A DNA stretch of 64,000 nt from Penicillus capitatus (lineage: Eukaryota > Chlorophyta), in contig OZ287694.1 in assembly GCA_965649825.1 (NCBI GenBank), positions 992,001 through 1,056,000 of the forward strand, in the 5' to 3' direction. The translations under genes and the position numbers were made by a program. This document shows positions 44,100 through 54,102 of the stretch, one piece after another. Position 1 is the stretch's first letter, and each line of letters opens with the position of its first letter. The notes below the pieces were generated by a model. The model worked only from the letters and a program-made list of their open reading frames with translations, did not search any database and was not told where the DNA came from.

Positions 44100-45334
44100 G
44101 TTGTGCTCGAGAACTCCACAGTCTTACCAAACCGTGCAGGCAACCTCGGTGGAGGCATTTACAGTCATGGCGCCACATTCTGTACAAGAGACGTCACTTT
44201 TTAGAATAACTCCGCGGGTGACCAAGGGGGAGCGTTGTTTGGAGACCAGATGAGTGCCTTGACAATCGAAGAATCGATCATCAACGGCAGTGGATCCAGA
44301 TACGGAGCTGGCATCTTTGGCCGTGTGAACAGCAGTGTGACGATCCGTCTCAGCGAAATGCAACACAATCTGGCGACTGAAGCTGGAGGTCGAGTCCATT
44401 CGGAGAATTCAGTCGTGAACGTGCGTCAGAGCAGCTTCTCGAGAAACAAAGCATCCATTGGTGGTTCGTTGTTGCTCGCGCATTCAAATCTGCAAGTGGA
44501 CAACGCCAGCTTTTTGCACGACGAGGCCACACAATCTGGAGGGTCGATGGCCTTGATGCAGAACAGTTCAGAGCGGTGATCGATGTGTTCGTCAAGAGCT
44601 GTACGGCGAGGACGGGAGGCGGTATAACACTTTCTGGATCGAATATGACATCTTCTGAACTGTGGATCTCCGCTTGCCACGCTGAGGTTAAAGGCGGCGG
44701 CGTCTTCGCAGACAGATCATCGAGATTCCTGTCATCCAGCTCTTCGTTCAGCGACAATGTCGCTGGAGAACATGGCGACGGCATCGCCTTCGAATCGGAC
44801 GTGCCGCAGAATCTGGCACTGCAGCTGAACGAATGTGCATTCAATTACAACAGAGCTGATCTAGGAGGTGCGTTCAACGACCTGCGATCATCCATTCTGA
44901 ATACCCACGTGTGCAGGTGCTGTCCACGTGTCTACTGGATGCGGACCGAGAAGCTGTTCTCGAACCAATGCTTCGTGCACATTCGTCGCCGTAACTGGCT
45001 GCCGTCTCTTGGGAAACAGCGCCGACGTTGCAGGTGGCGGCGTATTTGTTCAAGATGCCAACATCTTGCGCTACTCATGTGGCAGCAAGAAGACAAACGT
45101 TCCACCAGAGCTGTACTCGAACAAGACCCTCCAGAAACTCGACACCTTCCGTCCAAATCGCGAAGCGTGTTCCGATTGGGAATCAAACGATGCCCATCGC
45201 TACGGTCCGATTCTTGCGTCCTACGCCCAGTCCACTCGGGCAGTCATCGAGAACCCAGAGAGTCCAAACGAAGAGGCACGCTTCAAAGATTATCGAGCCG
45301 CTGTTCGCAATCACAGAAGTGGAGATCACCTGCC
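44100..45334 (+). pseudogene. beta-helix (Pmp-like repeat) protein, copy A, frameshifted and embedded in FPA-like sequence
   Basis: Right-handed beta-helix sequence with GGxI/FxxN-type units (AGIFGRVNSSVTIRLSEM, SFSRNKASIGGSLLL, SGGSMALMQNSS, GGGITLSGSNM, GGGVFADRSS). It ends in the Cys-containing tail shared with copy B (CTFVAVTGCRLLGN, GGGVFVQDANILRYSCGS, ENPESPNEEARF). One base is missing at 44571 relative to copy C, giving a TGA at 44577-44579. A 53-nt intron (GGAG|GTGCGTT...GTGCAG|GTGCTG, near 44869) is shared with B. At about 45334 the frame runs into the gamma linker. No signal peptide is present, so this is an internal fragment. Confidence 0.7.
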
Positions 45335-46328
45335 TGCCAGCTCGAATCTCCTGTCGAAGAGGAGACATTTCCGACGCACGAAGACCATCAGACCATCCTT
45401 GGCAAGAGGCCTGTACATGAGTCTGTCGATGATCTGCCTTTGATGCAGATCATCGCAGACCTTGTACATAGCTATATCCAACGAGCCATAGCTATACCCA
45501 TGTGCATGAGTCTGTCGATGGTCTGCCGTTGATGCAGATCATCACAGACCTTGTACATGGAGACAACCCAACAAGCCAGAGAATGACGTCCCTACCCAGT
45601 CGTCTTCATCATCTGACACCCCTGGAACAATTGCATTCATGAATCCGTCACCTTCAGGTTCTGGAGAAAATGCACCGATGGACCCAATGGCTCGTCGGAA
45701 ACACGAATCCTCTCCCCTCAAGCTGGACAGGCCACCAATCGAATCATGTCGGAGACGATGACGGCGATCTCATGCACAGTCTCATTGCCTTCGCCATGTT
45801 CCAAGATGATGGACAAATAGTTTCAGAAGATTTCGTTCGGCAGCAATCTCTTCTTCTGGATTGCTACAGAAGCGCTCGAGACCTCAAGGATCGACTGCCG
45901 CTTGACAAACCTGTTGGAATGAGGCCGCCAAGATCCCTCAGCAACCCCCAGACAATGCATGGACGGGCAAGATTTTCCTCCATGACGACCAAATCGTCAA
46001 TGCCACTGCAGAATGTCCTGTGACATCACCTCCTCGACTCATGATCGAATCAAGAGTTTCTACGGCATGCGTGTCCAAAAGGGCCGAAAAACCAGACATC
46101 GAGGAGATGGAGCATTACTTCTTCCTTATCACTCCCGCTGCGCCCAATGGCCCCTTCAGCGAACTATTGAGCAATCTCAAAGAATATCGAACCGCTGGTG
46201 TTGTGCAACTCGAGGAGCTCAACATTACTCTGTATTTCGTTCCTGCTTCGGAATCGAGGTTTAGACAATTGAGTGACATAGGGGATCCAAAGAACGCCCT
46301 CGTGTGTTTTTTGACTGTGACATCATGA
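45335..46328 (+). CDS. FPA/Spen-like C-terminal part with SPOC domain (copy A)
   Basis: SPOC domains end Spen/FPA proteins and bind phosphorylated tails such as RNA polymerase II CTD. Linker sequence (gamma, then MARRKHESSPLKLDRPP and LMHSLIAFAMFQDDGQIV) leads to a full SPOC at 45946-46328: PPDNAWTGKIFLHDDQIVNA with the typical W-x-G start, a middle EEMEHYFFLITPAAP, and FSELLSNLKEYRTAGVVQL followed by TLYFVPASESRF, the usual aGVv..tLyfvP finish. It ends at TGA 46326-46328. The frame enters SPOC after an unresolved junction near 45910-45945, probably an intron. Near-identical copies lie at 58839-59218 and 63883-64000. Whether this copy is expressed as part of a complete gene is doubtful because the RRM is missing upstream. 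Confidence 0.6.
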
Positions 46329-46640
46329 TATGAGATGTTGCTGCTGTGTGTTAAACATGTTGTCTTTGCAGTGACAGCTGTGTATAAGCATCGTCCATTG
46401 TTCATCGATTTTCAACTCGGCACGTGCGTTACGCGACATGTTGAGCGACAGCGTTGCGGCGAGAGTTATCGCCGGAATCGTACTACAAGGAGAACAACGC
46501 AAGAGTGTAGGTGGTGCACAAAGCAGTGAACTCTGGTTCAGGTGATGGATCTCTCGATGCGTGTATTGTCCTCTGGATCTAGAAGCCTTCTTTGATCGCC
46601 ACTGCGTCTGCGATTGTGATTACGATCACATCCTTTTCTG
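46329..46640 (+). repeat. 3' flank module of the SPOC genes (copy 1)
   Basis: The 310 bp after the SPOC stop (TATGAGATGTTGCTGCTGTG ... TACGATCACA) recur at 59219-59530. This puts the duplication boundary outside the coding region and supports segmental rather than RNA-mediated copying. Confidence 0.8.
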
Positions 46641-46654
46641 CGTCGTTCGATCGG

Positions 46655-46887
46655 ATGTCCCCGTCGCTTTCTGCAAAGACAAGAGCCTGTTCTCGTGTTC
46701 TGTCATCTCCCGTGACAACTCTTCCCACTCCTGTCGCTACTCCCTTGTCCTTCTCTCGGACATCGACCTCTTCATTCCTGCCTTCTTTGTCTTAGACTCA
46801 GGCTGTCACCTCAGTTTGACGACCTCTGTCCTCTCCTGCTATTCCTTTTTCAAAAGTCGCAGCTGAGCAAGGCCGCCAAAGAGGAAC
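46655..46887 (-). pseudogene. SMC1 coiled-coil fragment
   Basis: About 230 bp match SMC1 at 39463-39693 in the same orientation, with substitutions and indels (shared words GTCGCTTTCTGCA, GACAAGAGCCTGTTCTCG, CTGAGCAAGGC). Only part of the N-terminal coiled coil is represented; the frame is not maintained. It is a relic. Confidence 0.8.
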
Positions 46888-47289
46888 GGCAAGTGACTCT
46901 CTCTGCCATTGAATCTGTAGACCGGCAGAGACGAAACGGCTTAAAGCACATATGGTTCAGTCGACATTCATAAAGTCACCCTGGCCGATACGCTTCTATA
47001 CCAGCGTTTGGACCGAGATTTCGTACTATACGGTCGAAGGAGGCCTATGTTGTGGGAGATAGGGACGACGCCGTCGCGAAACGTCCATCTGGTGAACCAG
47101 GGATTGTTTCAACATAGCGGAACTGATTACTAGATTGTTCGATGACAAGACGTTCATCCATACAATCGCCATTAGGTGCAACTTGAGATACAAAAAAGAG
47201 AGAATTCTCGACCAGCTCTTGCTCGAGCTGAACTGGTCGAATTCTTTAGACGCACAACTCAAAATGCGAAATAGAAGTCATCATGAACA
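46888..47289 (+). CDS. possible unidentified exon pair
   Basis: Two plus-strand stretches look like protein: EERQVTLSAIESVDRQRRNG (about 46890-46980) and a last exon RLFDDKTFIHTIAIRCNLRY...ILDQLLLELNWSNSLDAQLK ending TAA at 47287-47289. A TTACTAG acceptor precedes the second. The segment WEIGTTPSRNVHLVNQ between them may be a further exon. No family recognised; the gene, if real, would have lost its 5' end to the rearrangements on its left. Confidence 0.3.
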
Positions 47290-47319
47290 CTAAACGAGAA
47301 CTTGGAAAATGCTTGCTCC

Positions 47320-48015
47320 TCATCTGCCATGGGGCATGTCCGGCGATGCTTTGGCCGATGCCGTTGCAGAAACTTGGATGCTGCCGCCAGTGTCTTTCTT
47401 CTGAATACTTTCCTGCGCACGGAACTCGGCCTTGTCTTCTTCTGTTGCTCGGTAGTCTTCAAGAGAAACTCCAGGCGGAAGCTGAGGGATAGTGACACCC
47501 CTTGGAATCTCTTCGAAAAAAATGGCGTTCGGTTTGAGTTTGAATGGCACTTTCGCTTTGAGAAGAGCATCGACGACAGCGGCATCGTTCTGATTGCAAA
47601 CCGAGAATCGTCTTCTTATGGCCATTTGCACGTCTTCCGATGCCTCGCATGTTTGACTCACATTCTTTTGCGGAAGACATTCAGCCATCGCCAGTAACGT
47701 TCCTCCATCGCCGGTGGAGGTCAGTGCCGATGCCGAACCGGATGCTGCCCCAGAAGTAACTACTTCAGCGACGGCAAGTTTCATGGCGACAACGGGTAGG
47801 GGAGGGCAGGCGATACGGTAGATCCAGTACAAGAGGTGTCTTTGCGGTTTTCCAAACACCGTCGCAGCGTCTCTCATCGCAGAAAGATTCGCAGCCCCAT
47901 CGTCGGCAAAAGGACGCGTCGCTAAAGAACACGCGAGTGAGCGACACTTAAAGTGGAATCTTTTTAAGAACCGGCACCTGTTCCGTAGGCAAAACAGAGA
48001 ACGGCCATCTGCCAC
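47320..48015 (-). CDS. unidentified protein, possible organelle presequence
   Basis: Uninterrupted 231-codon frame. The first 40 residues (MADGRSLFCLRNRCRFLKRF...) are basic and Cys/Ser-rich with no acids after residue 3, consistent with organelle targeting. The C-terminal half is charged and plausible as a folded or linker region (DALLKAKVPFKLKPNAIFFE, GVTIPQLPPGVSLEDYRATE, EEDKAEFRAQESIQ). I recognise no domain. It converges on the candidate ending at 47289. An internal Met (47788 region, MKLAVAEVV) is an alternative start. Confidence 0.5.
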   Translation of the reverse strand: MADGRSLFCLRNRCRFLKRFHFKCRSLACSLATRPFADDGAANLSAMRDAATVFGKPQRHLLYWIYRIACPPLPVVAMKLAVAEVVTSGAASGSASALTSTGDGGTLLAMAECLPQKNVSQTCEASEDVQMAIRRRFSVCNQNDAAVVDALLKAKVPFKLKPNAIFFEEIPRGVTIPQLPPGVSLEDYRATEEDKAEFRAQESIQKKDTGGSIQVSATASAKASPDMPHGR

Positions 48016-48594
48016 AGAGAGTGTTCAGACATCTTCGCCGATTGGCATCGACAGACTTACGAGACAGTAGAGGAGTCTAATGGAAGAAGAGCTCGCCATG
48101 GTAGTCGAACGGATAGGGTATTTTCCTTCGTTCGTCTCCAGGGAGTTTCGAGTCTGTTTTTTCGCAAGAGGACTTTGCGTTGGCGTCGATGCGCATGGCC
48201 GGCTAAATAGTCGAGAGACCTTCGCGTTTGTTCATCTCAGATTCATGCCGCGTTCTGCTGAACTCTGAAATTCAGCCGTTTTTCCGTCGTACGCGAAATT
48301 GTCTGTCGGCTGCCACAAATCGCCAGCTGTTGATTGCGCGATCGAAATGGCACACAGGATGCCGAATGATGATGATGATGAGCTTAATCTGTTGAGCAGT
48401 GAAGTCTTTAGAGGCGTGAGATGGTCAGGAACTTAGCTTACCTCGTTGACAGAGTGGCTGTTGCTTCTTGCCTCCATTGCTAACACCTTGTGCTCACAGA
48501 CCTGCTACCTCAATGCACTGTTCGATCGTTTAGTCTTGTCAGACCGTTGCTTGAATAACTTACTGAATGCCGGAACGATTTTTGGGCCATAGAA
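48016..48594. other. intergenic, no gene seen
   Basis: Between two minus-strand candidates. A 62-codon plus frame (48080-48268) has no recognisable features and a short GATGATGATG tract lies near 48370. Nothing else is supported. Confidence 0.4.
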
Positions 48595-49143
48595 CTACAC
48601 TGCTACCCTATTGAATCCCTCCGCCTCAGCGGGGCAGAGAAAAGAACCAAAGATTCTCCTCATCTTAAACAATGATTCGGCGAACGCCTTGAAGCTCACT
48701 GAATGATTTGATGCCTTTCGCTGCCGAATCGGCCAGAATGGAGAGTGCTCCTTTGATCCGAATGCCGTGTCATGGGATATCTTCTCGTCGTCCACACCCC
48801 GCACAACATCAATGGGCATCATGCCAAACAGCCTGCCTTGTAAGCAATCATCGCGAATGCGTTTGACACCTGCATTCTGTAGCCAGTCAGGCTCTTGTTC
48901 TGGTTGCATGTGACCCATGGGCCATCTGAGAAAAGCAATGAGGCATGAAAAACAACGCACACCTAAAACGGAACCGACAACCATTCTCAACGCAAAGAAT
49001 TCGTGGAAGAACGCAACTGCCAAAACAAAATCGACGCGGACTGATGAGCCGACTTCAGAAGATAAGAGATTCGGCGCTTCGGAGACGATGCATCCAACAA
49101 CACGCCGTTGCTCAACGCTCTCGTTTTCCCGTCGTCGTCCCAT
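48595..49143 (-). CDS. unidentified two-exon protein
   Basis: The clearest part is the last exon (about 48918-48595): MGHMQPEQEPDWLQNAGVKR, RIRDDCLQGRLFGMMPIDVV, RGVDDEKISHDTAF and a basic tail ending GFNRVAV. A 66-nt intron (donor GC|GTTGAG near 48984, acceptor TTCTCAG near 48919) joins it to VDFVLAVAFFHEFFA. The 5' part is ambiguous: two frames are open up to 49143 and 49481, and either could supply the N-terminus. No family recognised. Confidence 0.4.
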   Translation of the reverse strand: MGRRRENESVEQRRVVGCIVSEAPNLLSSEVGSSVRVDFVLAVAFFHEFFALRMVVGSVLGVRCFSCLIAFLRWPMGHMQPEQEPDWLQNAGVKRIRDDCLQGRLFGMMPIDVVRGVDDEKISHDTAFGSKEHSPFWPIRQRKASNHSVSFKAFAESLFKMRRIFGSFLCPAEAEGFNRVAV

Positions 49144-49555
49144 GTCACGCGACGACGCACTTCGAGGGCTTTATACTGGGCATCGGCGGAGAATCCACTC
49201 CGCGTGAAAACAAACCGCCACCGTAGACGACGGGGATGCCCGCTTCTGACCGACTCCGCAGAATCCATCGTCGCTTCTCCGGCCTTTCTTCGAGCAGCAA
49301 TGGTACAGGGTCGGTGCCTGTCAGCTTCTATCTTCTGATCTCCTGAACGCATCTTTGGTCCACTTATCACAGCTTCATCATGCCTCATCAGCGGCCGTCT
49401 GCCACGCGGCGCATTATTTATACCGACTGCAGGCACTGCAGTTTTCAAACGAAGAGACAACGAGGCGTTATATGCTTTCAAAAACAGCAGACTCTGTGGG
49501 AAAGCCAGTTACGTTGCCTCGTCTGTTAAGCATTAACCGAGAAACACGTTCGGTC

Positions 49556-52500
49556 ATGAACCGCCTGGCCGGGCGTTCGTCGAAGCGCTTCGCGCTGATT
49601 CTCGCAGTCTTCGCTCTTTTGCTCAAAGTGCACTGCGCCTTGGAGAACATGGACAGAACCAGCGATGTTTTATCGATGCCGAAACGCTCTGCGGGTATGC
49701 CGCTCTCGACGGTGTGCCGACCTACGATAGATACTTCGTATACGGCGAATATCTTTCCGTACTTATTCGCCTTCGTCGTCGATCATTCTTGCAAGCGGCA
49801 GTGCAAGACAAGAGCATTTTCTAGGGCCCATTCGATCTCCCGTTTCGCCATGGTCGGCAAAGGAGGCACATTTCGAACACGACGCCCAAGTACTCTGCGT
49901 TTCGTCACCATGTGTGCTGTCGTATGAGATGCGATGCATTGCTAGACGCGTGAGGACACTCGTGGTCTTCTGCAAGAGACGCGCCGACGTTCACGAACCG
50001 AAAGTAGCTCTCCAGCGTTTTCCATCCTCACTGTATGACCCCGTACATTTCAGTTGCGGTCCCGGAATGTCGACTCGAGCGACAAGAGATATCCGAGTTG
50101 TTGGACGCGGCGACCCGAACGTGGACGATCGATAATGCTGCCCTGGAAAGGATGTCCAATGACATCAGTGCCGTCGTCAACTGCACGGCAAAGGACGATG
50201 TCGTTCTTCTTCGCGTCGAAAGGGACATGCGATTTCCCGCTCGTGTGTTCGTTCCCTGGAATCTAACGTTGACATCCTACATCGAGAACGCCCAGATGGA
50301 AGACGGCGTTCTCCCTCGGTCAGATGTCAAACTCGAATCCGTTGTCCGTCGAACGCCGGCGCCTTTGAGATCGGGTGATCACGCGTCTCGACTCGGTCTG
50401 TCGTACAAAGCATGGCTTTTGCAGGTCGCCGAGTGTCGCTCTTGCCAACCTCGTCTTCCAAGGGTGTGACCTAGAGGCCTCAGATGCATCCATCATCAGA
50501 ATCGCCAGCCAATGCGCTTCGGATGACGATGGACAAGGAGTGATCAAGTTGCACCACGTGACCTTCCGACGCAACACACTGAATGGATCCAAAGGTCTCT
50601 CGGCTACCCAGCCATCGTGCCCCTCTGTGGAAATGGTCGATGTTGTCTTCTTGGGCAATGCCTGTGGCGATCGGTGCTTTGCCGCACTTGCCATGCAGAA
50701 TGTCCTGAACGGCATGGTCCTCCAGAGAAACAGACGGCTGTCTGACGGCGACTCGCCGATCGCGTTGATGTCGGCGCCGTCTGGATCCTCGACCACCGTC
50801 TCCGGTCTGGTCGCAAGGTCCAATGAATTCTCGATTCTTCGCGCTGTGGAAAGCAACGTCGACATAGCAGACGCCGACATCGAAAAGAGTTCCAGAGATC
50901 CTCCCTTTGTGTTCGATCGTGCTGTGTCCGTCGTTGTCACCGACAGCTCCATTCGCAGAAATTCTGTCTCCCATTCCGGCGGTGCCATTCTCGCAAATGC
51001 CACCGAGCTGCTCAGTATCTCCCGCTGCATCTTTGAGGGAAACGTCGCAGAGAGCGGTGCTGCCATCGCCTCCATCGATGGTAATTTGACGATCAGCAAC
51101 TGCTCCTTCCACCACAACATTGCGAAGACGGATGCTGGAGCACTCCATCTGTCAAACGGTCGTTTGGAACTGCGCGCCTCCGTCTTTGAGAGCAACAATG
51201 CTACCGGGAACGGAGGCGCAGTCTTCCTCCGAGAAAGCCGCCCTTCAACATTCTCCGAAGTGCAATGTCGCAACAACACGGCTGGAGATGGTGGGTGTCT
51301 GTCAGCGTCGGCCGCCAGGGAGCTCATCATCGAGAACTCCGCATTCGAAAACAATACGGCGACCAACGGAGGCGCCATTCGCTGTGATCGCATGTCTCTC
51401 GGCATGATTGCGAACTCGGTGATGAATAGGAACGTGGCTCTCGGCAAAGGCGGCGGCATCTCGTTGGTCGCATCTCCCAGAATGGAGATCCGCAATTGCT
51501 CTCTGAATAACAATTCTGCCGAAGCGGGCGGTGGCCTCGACAGCCGATCGTCGCGAGACGTCATCGTAAATCGATGCACCTTCTCTGGCAATTCGGCTTC
51601 GCTCAATGGAGGCGGAGCATGGATCTTCGAACAGAGCAGCGTCCTTGTACAAGCATCGAACTGGACGATGAACCGCGCCGCGAGTAAAGGCGGCGGAATC
51701 GGCGTGGAGGAATCAAATCTCACGGCGCAGTCTTCGACCGTATCCCACAACACAGCTCAAGAAGGATCCGGAGTGAGAACCGAATTTGGAGATGTTGATC
51801 TGAATCAGGTCGCCTTGATCGGAAACCGTGCGTCGGCGTCAGGGGGCGGAATGACGATCCAGCACGGAAGAGCGACGATCGTAGACTGTCACATCGCACA
51901 GAACATTGCCAATGTCTTCGCCGGTGGACTCAATATCGCCAAGGCTCCCAGGGTCATCCAGAACACGACCTTCATTGAGAACAGCGCCCTCAACAACCGT
52001 GGCGGTGGTCTGGCTTGTTTTGACAGCAATATGTCGATCGCAGATTCAGAATTCCGAGCAAACAAGGCCCACAGTAGTGGCGGCGCGTTTCATATTGTTT
52101 TCACTATGTTTGTCGCAGCAGAGAGGCTCATCATAAGAGATAATCAATGTACAATAGACGGCGGCGGAATCGGAATCGCTGAAAGGAGTGGACTCAATAT
52201 CTCCGACTCCACGATCCAGAACAACACCGCAGCACAGGGCGGTGCTATCTTCTGTCTCAACTCGACCGTCCATGCAACTGACTGCAACATCCATTCGAAT
52301 CGTGCGACAAATGGAGGAGGGATTTTTGTCACCAAAGGTTCGAGGTTCTTCCTCGAGAACTCGACTTCCATCTCCAACAAGGCTCAGTCGATCGGTGGAG
52401 CGATAACGAGCTTCGGTGGTAGTACGACACGGATCAAGGCGGTGACGTTCTCAGACAACGAAGCACAAGGCAGTGGAGGATGTGCGCATGCCTAAGAATC

Positions 52501-53780
52501 GAGTGTCTTCGTGATAACAGATGCACGTATTGTTAGCGGTCGTGCGCACCAGGGTGGAGGGATCCATGCCCAATCAAACTCAGCAATCGCCCTCTATGAT
52601 AGCATCATCCGTAACAACACAGCGACAAAAGAGGGAGGCGGTTTGCTTCTGGATAGCTCTGAAGGGAATGTGAACGAGACGATCTTCGAGGGAAATGTGG
52701 CGTCGATCGGAGGATCCATCATTATGAAGAATTCAAGCCTGCAACTAACGAAGTCTGTTCTCGAATATGATAGGGCCACTCTGGCTGGCGGGTCCATTGC
52801 CGCGAATCAGAACAACTCGTTAATTATCCTGAAGACATCGCTTTTAAACACCAAAACGAAAAATGGCGGAAGCATTTGGCTTTCTGGGTCGACTCTCAAT
52901 GCTAATGCGCTCAAGGTCTCTAATTGCGAGGCGAAGAAGGCAGGTGGGGCCATTTTTGCAAATGCCTCTTCCATTGTACTGTGTGCCAATTGCACCTTCG
53001 ACAAAAACAGGGCTGGAAAAAAAAGGGGAGCGATTGCCTTTCATTTTCTCGGAGCCCCGCTATCCCGCGCTGCAGCTGAACGACTGCACGTTCAACGAAA
53101 ACAATGCCAGTATTGGTGGTATAGTAATTGTCCGAAAGCAAACAATTCCTAACAATTATCATGCTATAGGTGCAGTGCACGTTGCCACTCATCGTCGTCG
53201 AGAGGGTTGCGCGAATTCAGGGGATCCCTGCACCTTTGTGGCAGTGACAGGCAGCAGGTTTTCGAGGAACAAGGCGAAGACGTCAGGGGGTGCCATCTTC
53301 CTAAAGGATCCAACAGTCCTACGTTACTCTTGCTCTCCCCAAGTCACAGAAGCCCCTCCAGCGATCGATGCGACAGACGTTTTAGAAGAATCAAACGCGC
53401 TGGAATCGGCCAAGGATATCTGTCCAGAGTGGTCCACAAACGAGGCTGGCCTATACGGCCCAAACATCGCCTCGTCTGCCAGATCCGTCAGGGGATTCAC
53501 AGTCGACAGCGATGCAATGAACAACGAGAAGCCGGTCAAGAACAACGAACTTGTTTCCAAGAATCACCGAAGTGGCGCCTCCCTGCCAACGCTTCTCGTC
53601 GAGGTACTGGATGGGTATGGACAGAGTCCTGCGCTCGGCGAAGGCGACGCGTTCGTCCAGGCAACCATGCATTCTCTCGAACTGCGGATTCAAAAGCTTC
53701 GGGCGAAGTGGCTTCGCCGACGATCCGAACAGATGCTCGTCGCCGCAGCCATTGAGCGTGAGAGGACAGCGAAGCCGTAG
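49556..53780 (+). pseudogene. secreted beta-helix (Pmp-like repeat) protein, copy B, with one nonsense codon and one frameshift
   Basis: Starts with a signal peptide (MNRLAGRSSKRF, then ALILAVFALLLKVHCA). After an N-terminal region (AVVNCTAKDDVVLLRVERD), about 25 repeats of 23-26 residues carry GGAI/GGGI, a central asparagine-rich turn and NxA motifs (NNTATNGGAIRCDR, NNTAAQGGAIFCLNS), as in chlamydial Pmp and other right-handed beta-helices. The long frame (50375-52492) meets a TAA at 52493-52495 and continues in the same frame to about 53040. A +1 shift near 53045-53070 then moves it to the frame ending 53780. A 51-nt intron near 53119-53169 matches copy A. The last 34 codons are antisense to an HCF244 transit-peptide copy. 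It is probably a cell-surface or secreted protein, now damaged, or the lesions are assembly errors. Confidence 0.75.
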
Positions 53781-54010
53781 AGCGCTGAGTAGAAGGAGAC
53801 GACGAGACGCGCAAGGAAACGCGTGCATGGGCGAGAGGAGCCAAAGAGGAAACACCGATGCAGCAGGATGAAGGCGCCACGGCGATCAGGGAGGAGACAG
53901 CTGCTGCGATCGAATGGCGCGATTGGCTGCAAAAGCGTTTGGATACCGATGCTGAATGCACGTCGGCGAACAAACATGGAGAAGAATGCATTTGTTTGAT
54001 ATTTAAGCGA
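53677..54010. repeat. HCF244 5' segment, copy 2
   Basis: Copy of 42137-42473. On the minus strand it still encodes the transit-peptide text (SSLAPLAHARVSLRVSSSPS), but no HCF244 enzyme follows. On the plus strand its first 104 bp are the 3' end of beta-helix copy B. Confidence 0.85.
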
Positions 54011-54102
54011 CTATTTGTACGTTTGTTTGTTCGTTCTTTCTTAGACTGCGAACTGAGTTTCTTGCGAACTCCTGCGACCTTGCGCGCGCTCGCCTTTTTA
54101 CG

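Noticed and set aside
52493-52495. TAA read as glutamine (variant genetic code)
   Set aside because: Cysteine synthase, RF1 and the SulP gene end in TAA, and DAK, FIS1 and the KH gene end in TAG at the expected protein ends, so the standard code holds.
49556-53780. Bacterial or viral origin of the Pmp-like repeats
   Set aside because: The copies contain a conserved 51-53 nt spliceosomal intron and a eukaryotic-style signal peptide; similar beta-helix repeats are known in several algae and protists.
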